Numbered from the stretch's first letter, positions 42,623 through 52,062 are shown. The stretch is DNA of 64,000 bases from SOIA01 sp964346585 (GCA_964346585.1 CAYFVQ010000175.1:23378-87377), one strand, 5' to 3'. Translations and numbers: made by a program. Notes: a model not told the origin generated them from the letters alone.

Positions 42623-43918
42623 ATGATGCTGTTTAGGAAAAAAAAGAAGAAAAGGGTTTTCGTCATCGGATTGGATGGTGTCCCCCACTCTCTCCTGCTT
42701 GACCTCGCCCAGAAAGGAATCATGCCTGAGGTTTCACGCCTCATCGAATCAGGCCATCTTCACAGAATGAAAGCCAGCCTCCCAGAAATCTCATCCGTCA
42801 GCTGGACGAATTTCATGACCGGGACAAATCCCGGCACCCATGGCATTTTTGGCTTCACAGACCTGAAGAAGGATTCCTATTCTCTTCGCTTTCCGAATTT
42901 TCTTGACTTAAAAAAGGAGACATTCTGGGATTCCCTCGGAAAACGAGGAAAACGATGTATCATCATCAACCAGCCCTCGACCTATCCGGCTCGAGAAATC
43001 AACGGCATTCTCATCTCAGGCTTCGTCGCCATAGAGCTATCCAAGGCAGTCTACCCGCTTTCATTCCTCTCGACCCTGGAAAAAATGGACTACATGATCG
43101 ATATCGACACATTAAAGTCAAGAGAAGATTCCGAATTTCTCTGGCAGGAGTTATTAAAAACACTGGGAGCCCGCCAGAATGCCCTGGAATCCCTGCTCGG
43201 AGAGGAGTGGGATTATTTTGAATTCGTGGTGACGGGAACCGACAGGCTCCACCATTTCCAGTGGGATGCGTACGCAGATGAAAATCACGTGGGCCACCGT
43301 AGGTTTCTCGATTACTACAGACAAATCGACCAAATGATCAATAAAATTGTGGAATCTTACAAAAAAATCGCCGGTGAAGACAGCCCGCTCTATCTTCTTT
43401 CTGACCACGGATTCACGGGAATTGAACAAGAAGTCTACCTCAATGCCTGGCTTGAGAAGGAAGAGTACTTAGGATTTGTGACGTCATCGCCTGAAAATCT
43501 CTCAGAGATAAGCCCCTCCACAAGAGCTTTTGCCATGGACCCTAACCGGATCTACCTGAATATGAAAGGAAAATTTCCTCAAGGTGGCGTCGAACAGGCA
43601 GAAAAAGAAATTCTCAAACAAGAAATCAGGAAAAAATTGGAAGGGATGGAATACGCTGGTAAAAAAGTCGTCAAATGCGTATTCGATGCGGAAGAACTCT
43701 ATTCAGGCCCTTTCGTTCCCCAAGGTCCGGATTTAATCGTCCTTTCAGAGCCCGGCTTTGACATGAAAGGGTCGGTGAAGAAAAAAGAGGTTTTCGGCCG
43801 GACTAACCTTCAAGGAATGCACACATGGGACGATGCCTTCTTCTGGTCACAAACAGAGCATGGAGGAGAACTCACAATCTCTGATTTGGCAGAGATAATC
43901 CTGGGAAATTTTGAATGA
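42623..43918 (+). CDS. Type I phosphodiesterase/nucleotide pyrophosphatase-like protein, cytoplasmic
   Basis: 431 residues, no signal peptide, basic N-terminus. Alkaline-phosphatase-superfamily signs: VIGLDGVPH (first metal Asp), SVSWTNFMTGTNPGTHGIFGF (nucleophile region), GTDRLHHFQW (Asp and His ligands), LLSDHGF (Asp-His) and a late MHTWDD. It should hydrolyse a phospho-, phosphodiester or sulfate ester; the substrate is unknown. Its TGA overlaps the next start (ATGA), opening a tightly coupled cluster of three related enzymes. Confidence 0.85.
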   Translation: MMLFRKKKKKRVFVIGLDGVPHSLLLDLAQKGIMPEVSRLIESGHLHRMKASLPEISSVSWTNFMTGTNPGTHGIFGFTDLKKDSYSLRFPNFLDLKKETFWDSLGKRGKRCIIINQPSTYPAREINGILISGFVAIELSKAVYPLSFLSTLEKMDYMIDIDTLKSREDSEFLWQELLKTLGARQNALESLLGEEWDYFEFVVTGTDRLHHFQWDAYADENHVGHRRFLDYYRQIDQMINKIVESYKKIAGEDSPLYLLSDHGFTGIEQEVYLNAWLEKEEYLGFVTSSPENLSEISPSTRAFAMDPNRIYLNMKGKFPQGGVEQAEKEILKQEIRKKLEGMEYAGKKVVKCVFDAEELYSGPFVPQGPDLIVLSEPGFDMKGSVKKKEVFGRTNLQGMHTWDDAFFWSQTEHGGELTISDLAEIILGNFE

Positions 43919-46071
43919 TCTCGATGAAAATCAGGAAGAGAAATCATAAAATCTGCATTCTTTTTCTTCTAACACTCGCTTTTTCTCTGCCCCTCCAGGC
44001 GTATGTCGGGCCCGGAGCGGGATTTGCCTTTCTCTCTTCTTTTTTGGTCCTTTTTTTGACGTTTTTCCTGGCTGTTTTTTCTTTTCTGACCTGGCCTATT
44101 CGATTCCTCATCCGGACGATCAAGGGACAGAAGGCGTATAAAAAAAGCCTCATCAAAAAACTCGTCATCATAGGCCTGGATGGGATGGAACCAACTCTTG
44201 TGGAAAAATTCATATCGGAGGGGAAGCTCCCGAATTTCTCAAAAATAAAAAAAACCGGAGCCTATGCCAGGCTTCAGACGACTACTCCTGCCATATCCCC
44301 TGTGGCCTGGTCTTCCTTCATGACCGGCTCTAATCCGTCCAAACACAACATCTTCGACTTTCTCAGCCGGGATCCTCGAACTTATCTGCCCGACCTTTCT
44401 TCGGCCCGAATCGGAAAACCAAAAAAAATCTTATCTTTGGGGAAATACAATATCCCCCTCTCCAAACCTGAGATTAAAGGACTGCGCAAGAGCATCCCCT
44501 TCTGGAAAATCCTGGGGAAGGAAGGCATTTTCAGCACGATTCTGCGTGTTCCCATCACTTTCCCCCCAGAAAAATTCTCCGGTCATCTCCTCTCTGGCAT
44601 GTGCGCCCCTGACCTCAAAGGGAGCCAGGGAACTTTTTTCTTCTATACAACAGATAAGGAGAAGGTCCAAAAAAGAGAAGGAGGAATAATAGTCCCCATC
44701 CGCATCTCTGAAAACAGAATCGAGACCACAATCTCAGGCCCGGAAAACAATCTTCTTAAAAAGGAAGAGGAGCTTCAGCTTCCCCTGACCATTACCATCG
44801 ATGAGGACAAAAAAGGAGCTGTATTGGAGTTGCCCGGGCAAAGACTGGAGCTTAAAAGTAACACTTTCTCTGACTGGATAAAACTGACTTTCCGTCCGGG
44901 ATTGGGAATGAAAATAAGGGCCATCTGCCGTTTTTACATATCTCAAATCCATCCTCATTTCGAGATGTATCTCACGCCTCTGAATATTGATCCGGAAAAA
45001 CCGGCACTTCCCATTTCACATCCATTTATTTACTCTGTCTACCTGGCCAAATTGCGGGGCAGTTTCATCACACTCGGTGAAGCGAACGACACCTGGGCCC
45101 TCAACGAAGGAGCGCTGAGCGAAGAAGCCTTCCTGGAGCTCACCTATTCAAACCACCAGGAATGGGAAGACATGCTCTTCAACGCCATAGATAAGACACG
45201 AAAAGGCCTCATCACCTGTGTCTTCGAAACAACAGACAGCATCCAGCACATGTTCTGGCGTTACTTGGATAAGGATCACCCTGCCGCTCAAAGCTGTCCG
45301 ACAGAAATGAGCGCTCAGGTCATCGAAGAGCTTTATATGAAAATGGATTCACTGGTGGGAAAAACTCTTGAAAAATTAGATGGAAAATCCGCCATGATCA
45401 TCATGTCCGACCACGGTTTCAAATCCTTCCGCCGGGGCGTGAACCTGAATTCCTGGCTTTACTTGAATGGCTATCTTTCTCTAAAGGACGGAAAAAAAGA
45501 AAGCGAGGAGTGGTTCAAAAATGTAGACTGGGAAAAAACAAGAGTGTATGCCCTTGGTCTCGGCGGAATATACATCAACCAGAAAGACCGAGAAGCAAAA
45601 GGAATCGTGAATCCCGGCAAGGAAACCGAAGCGCTCAAGAAAGAGCTTCTCGAAAAACTCAACGGTTTGAAAGACAATGAAAAGGATTCAACAGCCATCA
45701 ATAAAGTGTTTGACCGTGACGAACTCCTCCCAGGCCCTTACAAAGATAACTGTCCTGACCTGGTGGTCGGATACAACGAAGGATACAGAATCTCCTGGGA
45801 TTCAGTCACCGGGAAAGTCAACGAGACTGTTTTTGAAGACAACACCAAGACATGGAGTGGAGACCACTGCATCGATCCCAGGCTTGTTCCGGGAATATTC
45901 TTCAGCACTCAAAAAATAAACACAGCCAATCCTTCCATCATGGATATCGCTCCCACAGCACTCACACTCTTCGGCCTCGATATTCCTCCTCATATGGATG
46001 GGCATTCTTTGATCGACACGCAGGATGATCCTGCCAATCAGAAAAAGAACATCAAGGGAAAGAAAAAGTGA
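43915..46071 (+). CDS. Membrane-anchored alkaline-phosphatase-superfamily phosphodiesterase
   Basis: 718 residues. Two hydrophobic segments (about 12-28 and 38-66) precede a large catalytic domain: VIIGLDGMEPTLVEKF, SPVAWSSFMTGSNPSKHNIFDF, ETTDSIQHMFWRYLDKDHP, IIMSDHGFKSFRRGVNLNSWL and WSGDHCIDP give the expected two-metal ligand set and nucleophile region. A roughly 150-residue beta-rich insert (about 235-390) is shared with the next protein but not the previous one. Whether the catalytic domain faces the periplasm cannot be decided by eye. It overlaps both neighbours by 4 bases. Confidence 0.85.
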   Translation: MISMKIRKRNHKICILFLLTLAFSLPLQAYVGPGAGFAFLSSFLVLFLTFFLAVFSFLTWPIRFLIRTIKGQKAYKKSLIKKLVIIGLDGMEPTLVEKFISEGKLPNFSKIKKTGAYARLQTTTPAISPVAWSSFMTGSNPSKHNIFDFLSRDPRTYLPDLSSARIGKPKKILSLGKYNIPLSKPEIKGLRKSIPFWKILGKEGIFSTILRVPITFPPEKFSGHLLSGMCAPDLKGSQGTFFFYTTDKEKVQKREGGIIVPIRISENRIETTISGPENNLLKKEEELQLPLTITIDEDKKGAVLELPGQRLELKSNTFSDWIKLTFRPGLGMKIRAICRFYISQIHPHFEMYLTPLNIDPEKPALPISHPFIYSVYLAKLRGSFITLGEANDTWALNEGALSEEAFLELTYSNHQEWEDMLFNAIDKTRKGLITCVFETTDSIQHMFWRYLDKDHPAAQSCPTEMSAQVIEELYMKMDSLVGKTLEKLDGKSAMIIMSDHGFKSFRRGVNLNSWLYLNGYLSLKDGKKESEEWFKNVDWEKTRVYALGLGGIYINQKDREAKGIVNPGKETEALKKELLEKLNGLKDNEKDSTAINKVFDRDELLPGPYKDNCPDLVVGYNEGYRISWDSVTGKVNETVFEDNTKTWSGDHCIDPRLVPGIFFSTQKINTANPSIMDIAPTALTLFGLDIPPHMDGHSLIDTQDDPANQKKNIKGKKK

Positions 46072-48053
46072 AACGGATAAACAGAAGAGACTTCATTAAA
46101 TACAGCCTCGCATCCGGAGCCCTTCTCTCTCTGGGCAGCAGCTCAGAGCTTTTGGCCAAAACTCAGGGAAAAAGAGATACTCAGAAGAAAGTTCTCATCC
46201 TCGGCTTGGACGGGATGGACCCTCACCTTCTTCAAGTCTGGATGAAACAGGGAAAACTCCCCTCATTCCAGAAACTGTGGAATCAGGGAGATTTCAGCCG
46301 TCTCCGGACGAGCATTCCTCCCCAGAGTCCTGTCGCCTGGTCGAATGTCATAACAGGAATGAACCCCGGAGGTCATGGCATCTTCGATTTCGTCCACAGG
46401 AACCCAGAAAATTACTTCCCCGAGTTCTCTGGGGCTGAGACCAGAGAGCCCGGAAAAACGATTCGGATCGGGAATTTTGTGCTTCCTCTTTCAGGAGGAG
46501 AAGTCACGCTTTCGCGGAAAGGAAGAGCTTTCTGGCAGATACTCGAAGAGTACGATATTCCAGCCACGGTTTTTAAAATGCCCGGCAACTATCCCCCCGC
46601 CTCCACAAAACAAAGAACCATCTCTGGGATGGGAACGCCAGACCTCGTCGGGTCATTGAACAATTTCAACTATTACACGACAGAATTCTTAGCGATCAAA
46701 GGGGATATTGGCGGTGGAGAAATCCACGAAGTCTACGTGGCAGAGAACAGAGTGGAAGCAACGCTCCCCGGGCCTATCAATACCTATAAAAAAGACCAGC
46801 CAGAATCATCGATCGATTTCAAGGTCTACATCGACCCCATCAATCCAGTGGCCAAGATTGTTATCCAGGACAATGAGTTCATCCTTAAGGAAAGAGAATG
46901 GAGCGGATGGAAAAGGATTCATTTCAGGATGATTCCAACCAAGAGCGTGAGCGGTATCTGTATGTTTTACCTTAGAGAGGCCAGGCCAGAATTCAAGCTC
47001 TACATCTCTCCCATCAACATCGACCCGGCCGCAGCCGCCCTTCCCATATCAACACCCAGATCATACTCGGAAGAGCTGGAAAAAAGATTCGGACCTTTTT
47101 TCACGAAGGGACTTCCCGCGGATACAAAAGCCGTCGACAACAACGTTCTGGATGACGGAGAATTTCTCGAGCAGGATGATTTTATCCTCGACGAAAGGCT
47201 GGAGATGTTCGATTATGAGCTGTCCAGGTTCGACTCTGGACTTCTTTTTTATTATGTCTCCAGCACCGACCAACGCCAGCATATGTTTTGGCGCCACGTC
47301 GATAAAAGGCATCCCTTGTATAACCCAAACCAGGCAGAAAAATACGGAAACACAATCGAGAACATTTACAGAGAGATGGATAGAATGCTGGCCAAAGCCA
47401 TGGAAAAAACAGACAAGGATACTGTGCTCATTGTCATGTCCGATCACGGGTTTTCACCTTTCCGCCGTTCCTTTAATCCGAATACGTGGCTTCTGGAAAA
47501 CGGCTACCACGCTCTGATCAACAAATGGCGTCAAGGCAGAGATGATTTATTCATGAACACGGACTGGTCAAAAACCAAGGCGTATGCCCTGGGCCTGAAC
47601 GGCCTCTACATCAATCAAAAAGGACGAGAAGGAGAAGGCCTAGTCAATCCCGGAGCAGAGAAAGAAGCTCTTATTCGAGAAATCATTCACAATTTAGAGA
47701 GTTTCCAAGACCCAGAAACAGGGGAAAAACCAGTCTTGAGGGCATTCGCGGCAAAGGATGTTTATTCAGGCGCCAATATGGACAAAGCTCCGGATATCAT
47801 CATCGGCTACAATCAGGGATACCGTGTTTCCTGGTCAGCTCCTTTAGGAAGGATTCCCAGAAAAATACTCGAGGATAACACAGAAAAATGGAGTGGCGAT
47901 CACTGTATGGCCCCAGATGTGGTTCCTGGAATTTTAGTCACCAACCAGAAGATAAAAGTCGACTCACCGGCCCTTTATGATATAACTCCGACAATCCTTC
48001 AAATTTTTGGAATAGAAAAAACCATGGAGATGGTCGGAAAACCAATATTCTAA
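46068..48053 (+). CDS. Tat-exported alkaline-phosphatase-superfamily phosphodiesterase
   Basis: 661 residues from a GTG start overlapping the preceding stop (GTGA). The N-terminus is a twin-arginine signal (NRRDFIKYSLASGALLSLGS). The catalytic domain is collinear with the previous protein: LGLDGMDPHLLQVW, SPVAWSNVITGMNPGGHGIFDF, SSTDQRQHMFWRHVDKRHP, VMSDHGFSPFRRSFNPNTWL, WSGDHCMAP. Folded export fits metal loading in the cytoplasm. It probably acts in the periplasm on a phosphate or sulfate ester of an envelope component, but this is inference. Confidence 0.87.
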   Translation: MKRINRRDFIKYSLASGALLSLGSSSELLAKTQGKRDTQKKVLILGLDGMDPHLLQVWMKQGKLPSFQKLWNQGDFSRLRTSIPPQSPVAWSNVITGMNPGGHGIFDFVHRNPENYFPEFSGAETREPGKTIRIGNFVLPLSGGEVTLSRKGRAFWQILEEYDIPATVFKMPGNYPPASTKQRTISGMGTPDLVGSLNNFNYYTTEFLAIKGDIGGGEIHEVYVAENRVEATLPGPINTYKKDQPESSIDFKVYIDPINPVAKIVIQDNEFILKEREWSGWKRIHFRMIPTKSVSGICMFYLREARPEFKLYISPINIDPAAAALPISTPRSYSEELEKRFGPFFTKGLPADTKAVDNNVLDDGEFLEQDDFILDERLEMFDYELSRFDSGLLFYYVSSTDQRQHMFWRHVDKRHPLYNPNQAEKYGNTIENIYREMDRMLAKAMEKTDKDTVLIVMSDHGFSPFRRSFNPNTWLLENGYHALINKWRQGRDDLFMNTDWSKTKAYALGLNGLYINQKGREGEGLVNPGAEKEALIREIIHNLESFQDPETGEKPVLRAFAAKDVYSGANMDKAPDIIIGYNQGYRVSWSAPLGRIPRKILEDNTEKWSGDHCMAPDVVPGILVTNQKIKVDSPALYDITPTILQIFGIEKTMEMVGKPIF

Positions 48054-48068
48054 AATTCAGGAGAGAAA

Positions 48069-48260
48069 ATGGGAAAAGCTAAAATTAAACTGGATAAAGA
48101 TTTAATGGAGAAAGTGAAAAAATTCGCGAAAATGGCCGGCTATTCTTCTCCGGAAGAATTCATCACTCACTGTCTCGAGAAAGAAATCGTCAAGCTCGAA
48201 GAATCAGACTCAGAAGAAGAAATCAAGAAAAAACTCAAAGGATTAGGATACATCTCATAG
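48069..48260 (+). CDS. Small ribbon-helix-helix-like protein
   Basis: 63 residues: a short strand (KIKLDKDLMEKVKKFAK) followed by two helices (GYSSPEEFITHCLEKEIVKLE) and an acidic-basic tail ending KLKGLGYIS. The pattern resembles CopG/Arc-type ribbon-helix-helix proteins, so it may regulate or be a partner of the cluster. A GGAGAG site lies before the ATG and it follows the third phosphodiesterase by 15 bases. Not recognised beyond this. Confidence 0.65.
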   Translation: MGKAKIKLDKDLMEKVKKFAKMAGYSSPEEFITHCLEKEIVKLEESDSEEEIKKKLKGLGYIS

Positions 48261-48325
48261 AGTGCTCAATCCAGACTATTCATTATCCGGATGAAAGGAA
48301 GATAAAAATAAAAGGATAAAACAGA

Positions 48326-49153
48326 ATGTGGGTGTTCAATTCCATCGTGGGCAAAATCTTTGAAATCATCTTTTTCCCTTTCAGGAACATGAGTCCCTGG
48401 TTCGGTATGATCATCATTTCTTTCCTGACGGCACTTTTGATGCTTTTTGTTTTTCGCTTCACTTCTAACCAACAGGGAATAAAGAATGTCAAGAATAAAA
48501 TAAAAGCGCATCTTCTCGAGTTCCGCCTGTTCAAAGACAGCCTGTATATTCTATTGAAAGCCCAAGGCAAAATCCTCGGTTATAATCTGAAATACTTCGG
48601 CTACGCTGTCAAGCCTCTATTGGTCATGATCATTCCTCTCATCCTGATCCTGATCCAGCTCAATCTCTGGTTCGGGTATCATTCTATGACACCTGGCCAG
48701 AAATCGATATTGAAGGCAGAATTGGAATTGGACCAAAGCCTTCTCGATGCTGAGTTCAAGATCGAAACATCTTCAGGTTTAGCTGTGGAAACCCTGCCAC
48801 TCAGGATTGAGGATAAGGGAGAGGTGAACTGGCGGTTCCAAGCCGAAGAAGAGGGCATTCACGAATTAGCGCTCACAGTCAACGGGCAGAGGATTGTTAA
48901 ACAAGTGGTTGTGGCTCAAAGTCCTCTGAGCAAGATTTCTCCTGTCAAGGTCCGCCGCAATTTTATGGATGAGCTGTTCAATCCCGGCGAAGCCCCTCTT
49001 CACGGAAACAGTCCGGTCAAATCCGTAGAAATTAACTATCCTTCTCAACTCATGAATCTCTTCGGATGGCGTATCCACTGGATCATCGTTTATTTTGTAC
49101 TCTCTTTAATATTCGGTTTCGCCTTCAAAGGCGTCTTCAAAGTCGAAATCTAA
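48326..49153 (+). CDS. Membrane protein with an Oxa1/DUF106-like membrane core and an extracytoplasmic domain
   Basis: 275 residues: TM helix 25-45, a charged amphipathic hairpin (47-90), TM helix 98-117, a beta-rich soluble domain (about 125-240), and a C-terminal TM helix 250-270. The first part (TM, basic helical hairpin, VKPLLVMIIPLILILIQ) recalls the Oxa1/YidC/EMC3/DUF106 insertase superfamily, though the match is by pattern only. Its position at the end of the phosphodiesterase cluster suggests it acts with them in the membrane. The TAA stop abuts a REP unit. Confidence 0.7.
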   Translation: MWVFNSIVGKIFEIIFFPFRNMSPWFGMIIISFLTALLMLFVFRFTSNQQGIKNVKNKIKAHLLEFRLFKDSLYILLKAQGKILGYNLKYFGYAVKPLLVMIIPLILILIQLNLWFGYHSMTPGQKSILKAELELDQSLLDAEFKIETSSGLAVETLPLRIEDKGEVNWRFQAEEEGIHELALTVNGQRIVKQVVVAQSPLSKISPVKVRRNFMDELFNPGEAPLHGNSPVKSVEINYPSQLMNLFGWRIHWIIVYFVLSLIFGFAFKGVFKVEI

Positions 49154-49404
49154 TGGGGACGTTCCCCAAGGTACCACCTTAGCTCATCTACTCCTCATTT
49201 ATCGATTCTATAATCATGGCATTCGAAAGAATTAAAAATATCCTTTGATTGATTTTTATGACGCCTTTAAAAAAACTTTGTTTATGAGAGGCGTGCCCTT
49301 GGGGAACGTCCCATATTTATATCTGCACCTCGTCATTTGATACACGACAAGCCAAAATTTTTGGATTAATAAGCTAAGGTGGTACCTTGGGGAAAGTCCC
49401 CTAT
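49151..49404. repeat. REP-like palindromic repeat cluster, locus 4
   Basis: A forward unit at 49151-49185 overlapping the stop codon of the membrane-protein gene, a degenerate inverted unit at 49291-49316, and an inverted unit at 49371-49404 that ends 3 bases from the stop of the convergent nitroreductase gene. Confidence 0.85.
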
Positions 49405-49406
49405 TT

Positions 49407-49976
49407 CTATTTTATTTTGTTGAACCAGGCTATCTCTTCGAGTTTTTTCCTCTTCTTTTCTTTTCTAGGTCTTTTCTCGAAGTAGCCCATGGTCAGCATC
49501 GTAACTATCTTGTATTTTCGTGGAATTTTCAGGAATTTTCTGGCTTTGCGAATGTTGAACCAACCGATCCAGCACGTACCCAGGCCCAGTTCTTGGGCCT
49601 GGAGGACGATGTGTTCTCCAGCTATTCCGATATCCAGCAGGTAATACTGGATGTTTTGAATCTGCTTTCCGATTCTGTTGGCGATGATGTCCAACCTGGC
49701 CAGGATCACAATCAATACAGGCGCCTTTTCCGCAAATTTGGAGACAGAATAGATCCCTGAAAAAACCTCCCTGGCATACTGCATTTTTAGCTCCGGCTCG
49801 TCAATAATCAAAAACCTCCAGGGCTGGACATTATCCGCGGAAGGCGCCAGCCGGGCCGCCTCGATGCAGGTGAGTATCTTTTCCCTCTCAACCGGTTTAT
49901 CCAGATAGCGCCGGACACTCCTCCGGCTTTTGACAAGCTCCTGGAAAAAGTTTTTCGTTCCCGCTTTCTCTTTCAT
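49407..49976 (-). CDS. Nitroreductase-family protein (second copy)
   Basis: 189 residues. KSRRSVRRYLDKPVERE, EAARLAPSADNVQPWRFLIIDEP, GEHIVLQAQELGLGTCWIGWFN and LTMGYFEKRP are the FMN-binding signatures. A lysine/arginine-rich stretch (KRPRKEKKRKK) follows near the C-terminus. It is only moderately like the copy at 37113 (conserved motifs, different surroundings), so this is not a recent duplication. Starts about 30 bases after the M28 gene on the same strand and is likely co-transcribed. Confidence 0.9.
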   Translation of the reverse strand: MKEKAGTKNFFQELVKSRRSVRRYLDKPVEREKILTCIEAARLAPSADNVQPWRFLIIDEPELKMQYAREVFSGIYSVSKFAEKAPVLIVILARLDIIANRIGKQIQNIQYYLLDIGIAGEHIVLQAQELGLGTCWIGWFNIRKARKFLKIPRKYKIVTMLTMGYFEKRPRKEKKRKKLEEIAWFNKIK

Positions 49977-50004
49977 ACTTAAAGATTTCTCCAGTTAGTC
50001 CACT

Positions 50005-52062
50005 TCAAATGGCCTTCAATCTAAATAATTCCACTTTTTCAAGTATTTTAAAAAAATCCTCGACATCTTTAGCATCCACAGGTCCGAATTCCGCTGACAC
50101 CGCACGAGCGATATCATAAATACTCCTCTTTCCATCAGCAAAATTTATAGCCTCGTAGGCCGCATTCCCGCGAAGTTTGAGTTTCCTCATTATTCCCTGA
50201 CCGAGTTTTTCTTCGACATAGTCAGACTGAAGAGGGCAGACAAAATCCTTTGATCGCAAGGGGACGATACGGCTCAACCTTTTTTCTTCAGCGGTCAAGG
50301 TAATCGGTTTGGGTTTCACACCTAACTTCCGACATAAGGTTGCATACAACTTCTGTACTTCTTGTTTAAAGCCATTGCTCAAGAGGATCAGGTTTATAGT
50401 GTTTCTGTCAATCTCCTTCTTCATTTGCGTGTTTTTAACAAACACATGAGTCGAGCCAATAGATTGAATTTCTCTCTGAAGAGAATGTTCGACCACATTT
50501 AAGACCTGTTTATACGCTTCATGCAGTTTTGCGGCATCATCGGCTTCAAAGATTCGAGGCAGAGTATCATAGTAATCCTCTGACATACGGGAAATACCGT
50601 TTCCCGCGATGAGCCGAGCCATGTCCTTAGCTTCCTTCTCGGATGCATCTGCCATATAAACCGTCGAGCCTAGGGCTATAAAACATACCCGGCGAAGCTC
50701 TGAAGCATCGACTTTATCGGGGGTGTCAAGACTGGTGTGGTGAAAAGTGTCTCCATGTCCAAACATCACTGAGGGCACGCCCAAAGCTCCATCATTAAAA
50801 ATGTAATGGTCACTCCCTCCCCCAAAAGGACGAATCCTGTAAGCAAAAGGATGATTGCTTCCGTTCATGCTTCTCAAGTTCTGCCTCTCTGCCAGTTTGG
50901 TAAAATTGACGACAACGTCATTGAGATAACTGGGCAGTGAATCGGGAGTGCAAGTGACGTTAAACGTTCCTCCGGTCAAATGGAGGTCTTCACCGATCAT
51001 ATCACAGTTGATGACCGCTAATGTGTTTCTGGTTCGTTCAAGATGGGCTTTTATGTAAGGAACTGTCCCTGCAAATTCCGGAACCCAGAGAAACCGGATC
51101 GTCCTTTTGGGCGGATCGATCAGCCCCTTGTCCACCATCCTCTTCAATGCCCTTGCCATCTCCAGCATCCCTCCGCTTCCACTGGCATTGTCATTGGCGC
51201 TTGGTAGAGGATGGCAGAGGTGTCCGATGATCATCACTTCTTTTTCCGGCTCAGTGCTTCCGGGTAAAGCGGCAGACAGAACTTCAACATTGGTTTCATA
51301 GTACTCCGCATTCACATCCGCCTTCAGGACAACCTTTCTTCCCTCATCCAGCATCTTCTTCAATCGCCAGCCCTGGTTTTTACTGACATTGAAGCCAAAG
51401 CCAATCTTATCCCGCTCTTCCCAGGTCGGCCAGATGGCTGTATAACGAATCATGTTGGGATAACCCGGCCTGACTTCAGGAGGATACCAGGTGACTACAC
51501 CCAACGCTCCCCTCTTGATCACAGCTTCCCTCATAACATTCCCGGTGTAGGCTGTTGCCAAGACAATCTTTCCCCTAACATCTTTGTCTTTATAAGACTC
51601 CTCACCAACCCCTGTTCCCACATCGACAAGCTCTGCCTCCACATTGGCTGCATTGCTGTGTTTGACAAGATTCAGAGGAATTTCGGCATAAGAACACAAC
51701 TTCTCTCTTCTTGGAGATACCATCCATAGTTCCGCATGCCTGGCCCGCCAGCCGATAGGAGTTTGATAGGTGTAATAATAGGTGGATCCATTCGAGGGCC
51801 ATCCTTCAAGAATCACATCTGTGTATCCGATTTCCTCCAATTCTTTTTTTATCATGACAGCTGAATCATGCCAGCCTTCCGATGCCTGGATGCGGTCAAA
51901 ATGGGAAATCAGGACAGTGTATTTAAAAGCGATCTCTCCGGATACTTCATCGACGAGAGCTTGAATAAGCTTCCTTGAAGCAATAGGATTTTCAGCCAGT
52001 GCTGAAGACGCAACTATAATCGTGATGATAAAAAGACCGAATAATTTTCTCATGCTCTTCAT
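50005..52062 (-). CDS. Secreted M28 peptidase with PA-like insert and C-terminal PqqD-like domain
   Basis: 685 residues. Signal peptide (to about SALA23). A PA-like segment (about 135-240) sits before the M28 catalytic domain, whose two-zinc ligands are visible: GHLCHPLPSANDNASGSGG (His, Asp), VPEFAGT (Glu), NCDMIGED (Asp) and FHHTSLDTPDKVD (His). The last 75 residues (YEAINFADGKRSIYDIARAVSAEFGPVDAKDVEDFFKILE and onwards) look like a PqqD-type winged helix. M28 enzymes are aminopeptidases; the C-terminal domain is unusual for a secreted one. AGGAGGTC precedes the ATG. Confidence 0.88.
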   Translation of the reverse strand: MKSMRKLFGLFIITIIVASSALAENPIASRKLIQALVDEVSGEIAFKYTVLISHFDRIQASEGWHDSAVMIKKELEEIGYTDVILEGWPSNGSTYYYTYQTPIGWRARHAELWMVSPRREKLCSYAEIPLNLVKHSNAANVEAELVDVGTGVGEESYKDKDVRGKIVLATAYTGNVMREAVIKRGALGVVTWYPPEVRPGYPNMIRYTAIWPTWEERDKIGFGFNVSKNQGWRLKKMLDEGRKVVLKADVNAEYYETNVEVLSAALPGSTEPEKEVMIIGHLCHPLPSANDNASGSGGMLEMARALKRMVDKGLIDPPKRTIRFLWVPEFAGTVPYIKAHLERTRNTLAVINCDMIGEDLHLTGGTFNVTCTPDSLPSYLNDVVVNFTKLAERQNLRSMNGSNHPFAYRIRPFGGGSDHYIFNDGALGVPSVMFGHGDTFHHTSLDTPDKVDASELRRVCFIALGSTVYMADASEKEAKDMARLIAGNGISRMSEDYYDTLPRIFEADDAAKLHEAYKQVLNVVEHSLQREIQSIGSTHVFVKNTQMKKEIDRNTINLILLSNGFKQEVQKLYATLCRKLGVKPKPITLTAEEKRLSRIVPLRSKDFVCPLQSDYVEEKLGQGIMRKLKLRGNAAYEAINFADGKRSIYDIARAVSAEFGPVDAKDVEDFFKILEKVELFRLKAI

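Noticed and set aside
37113..49976. Recent duplication of the two nitroreductase genes
   Set aside because: They share only family motifs, with different lengths between motifs and different neighbours.
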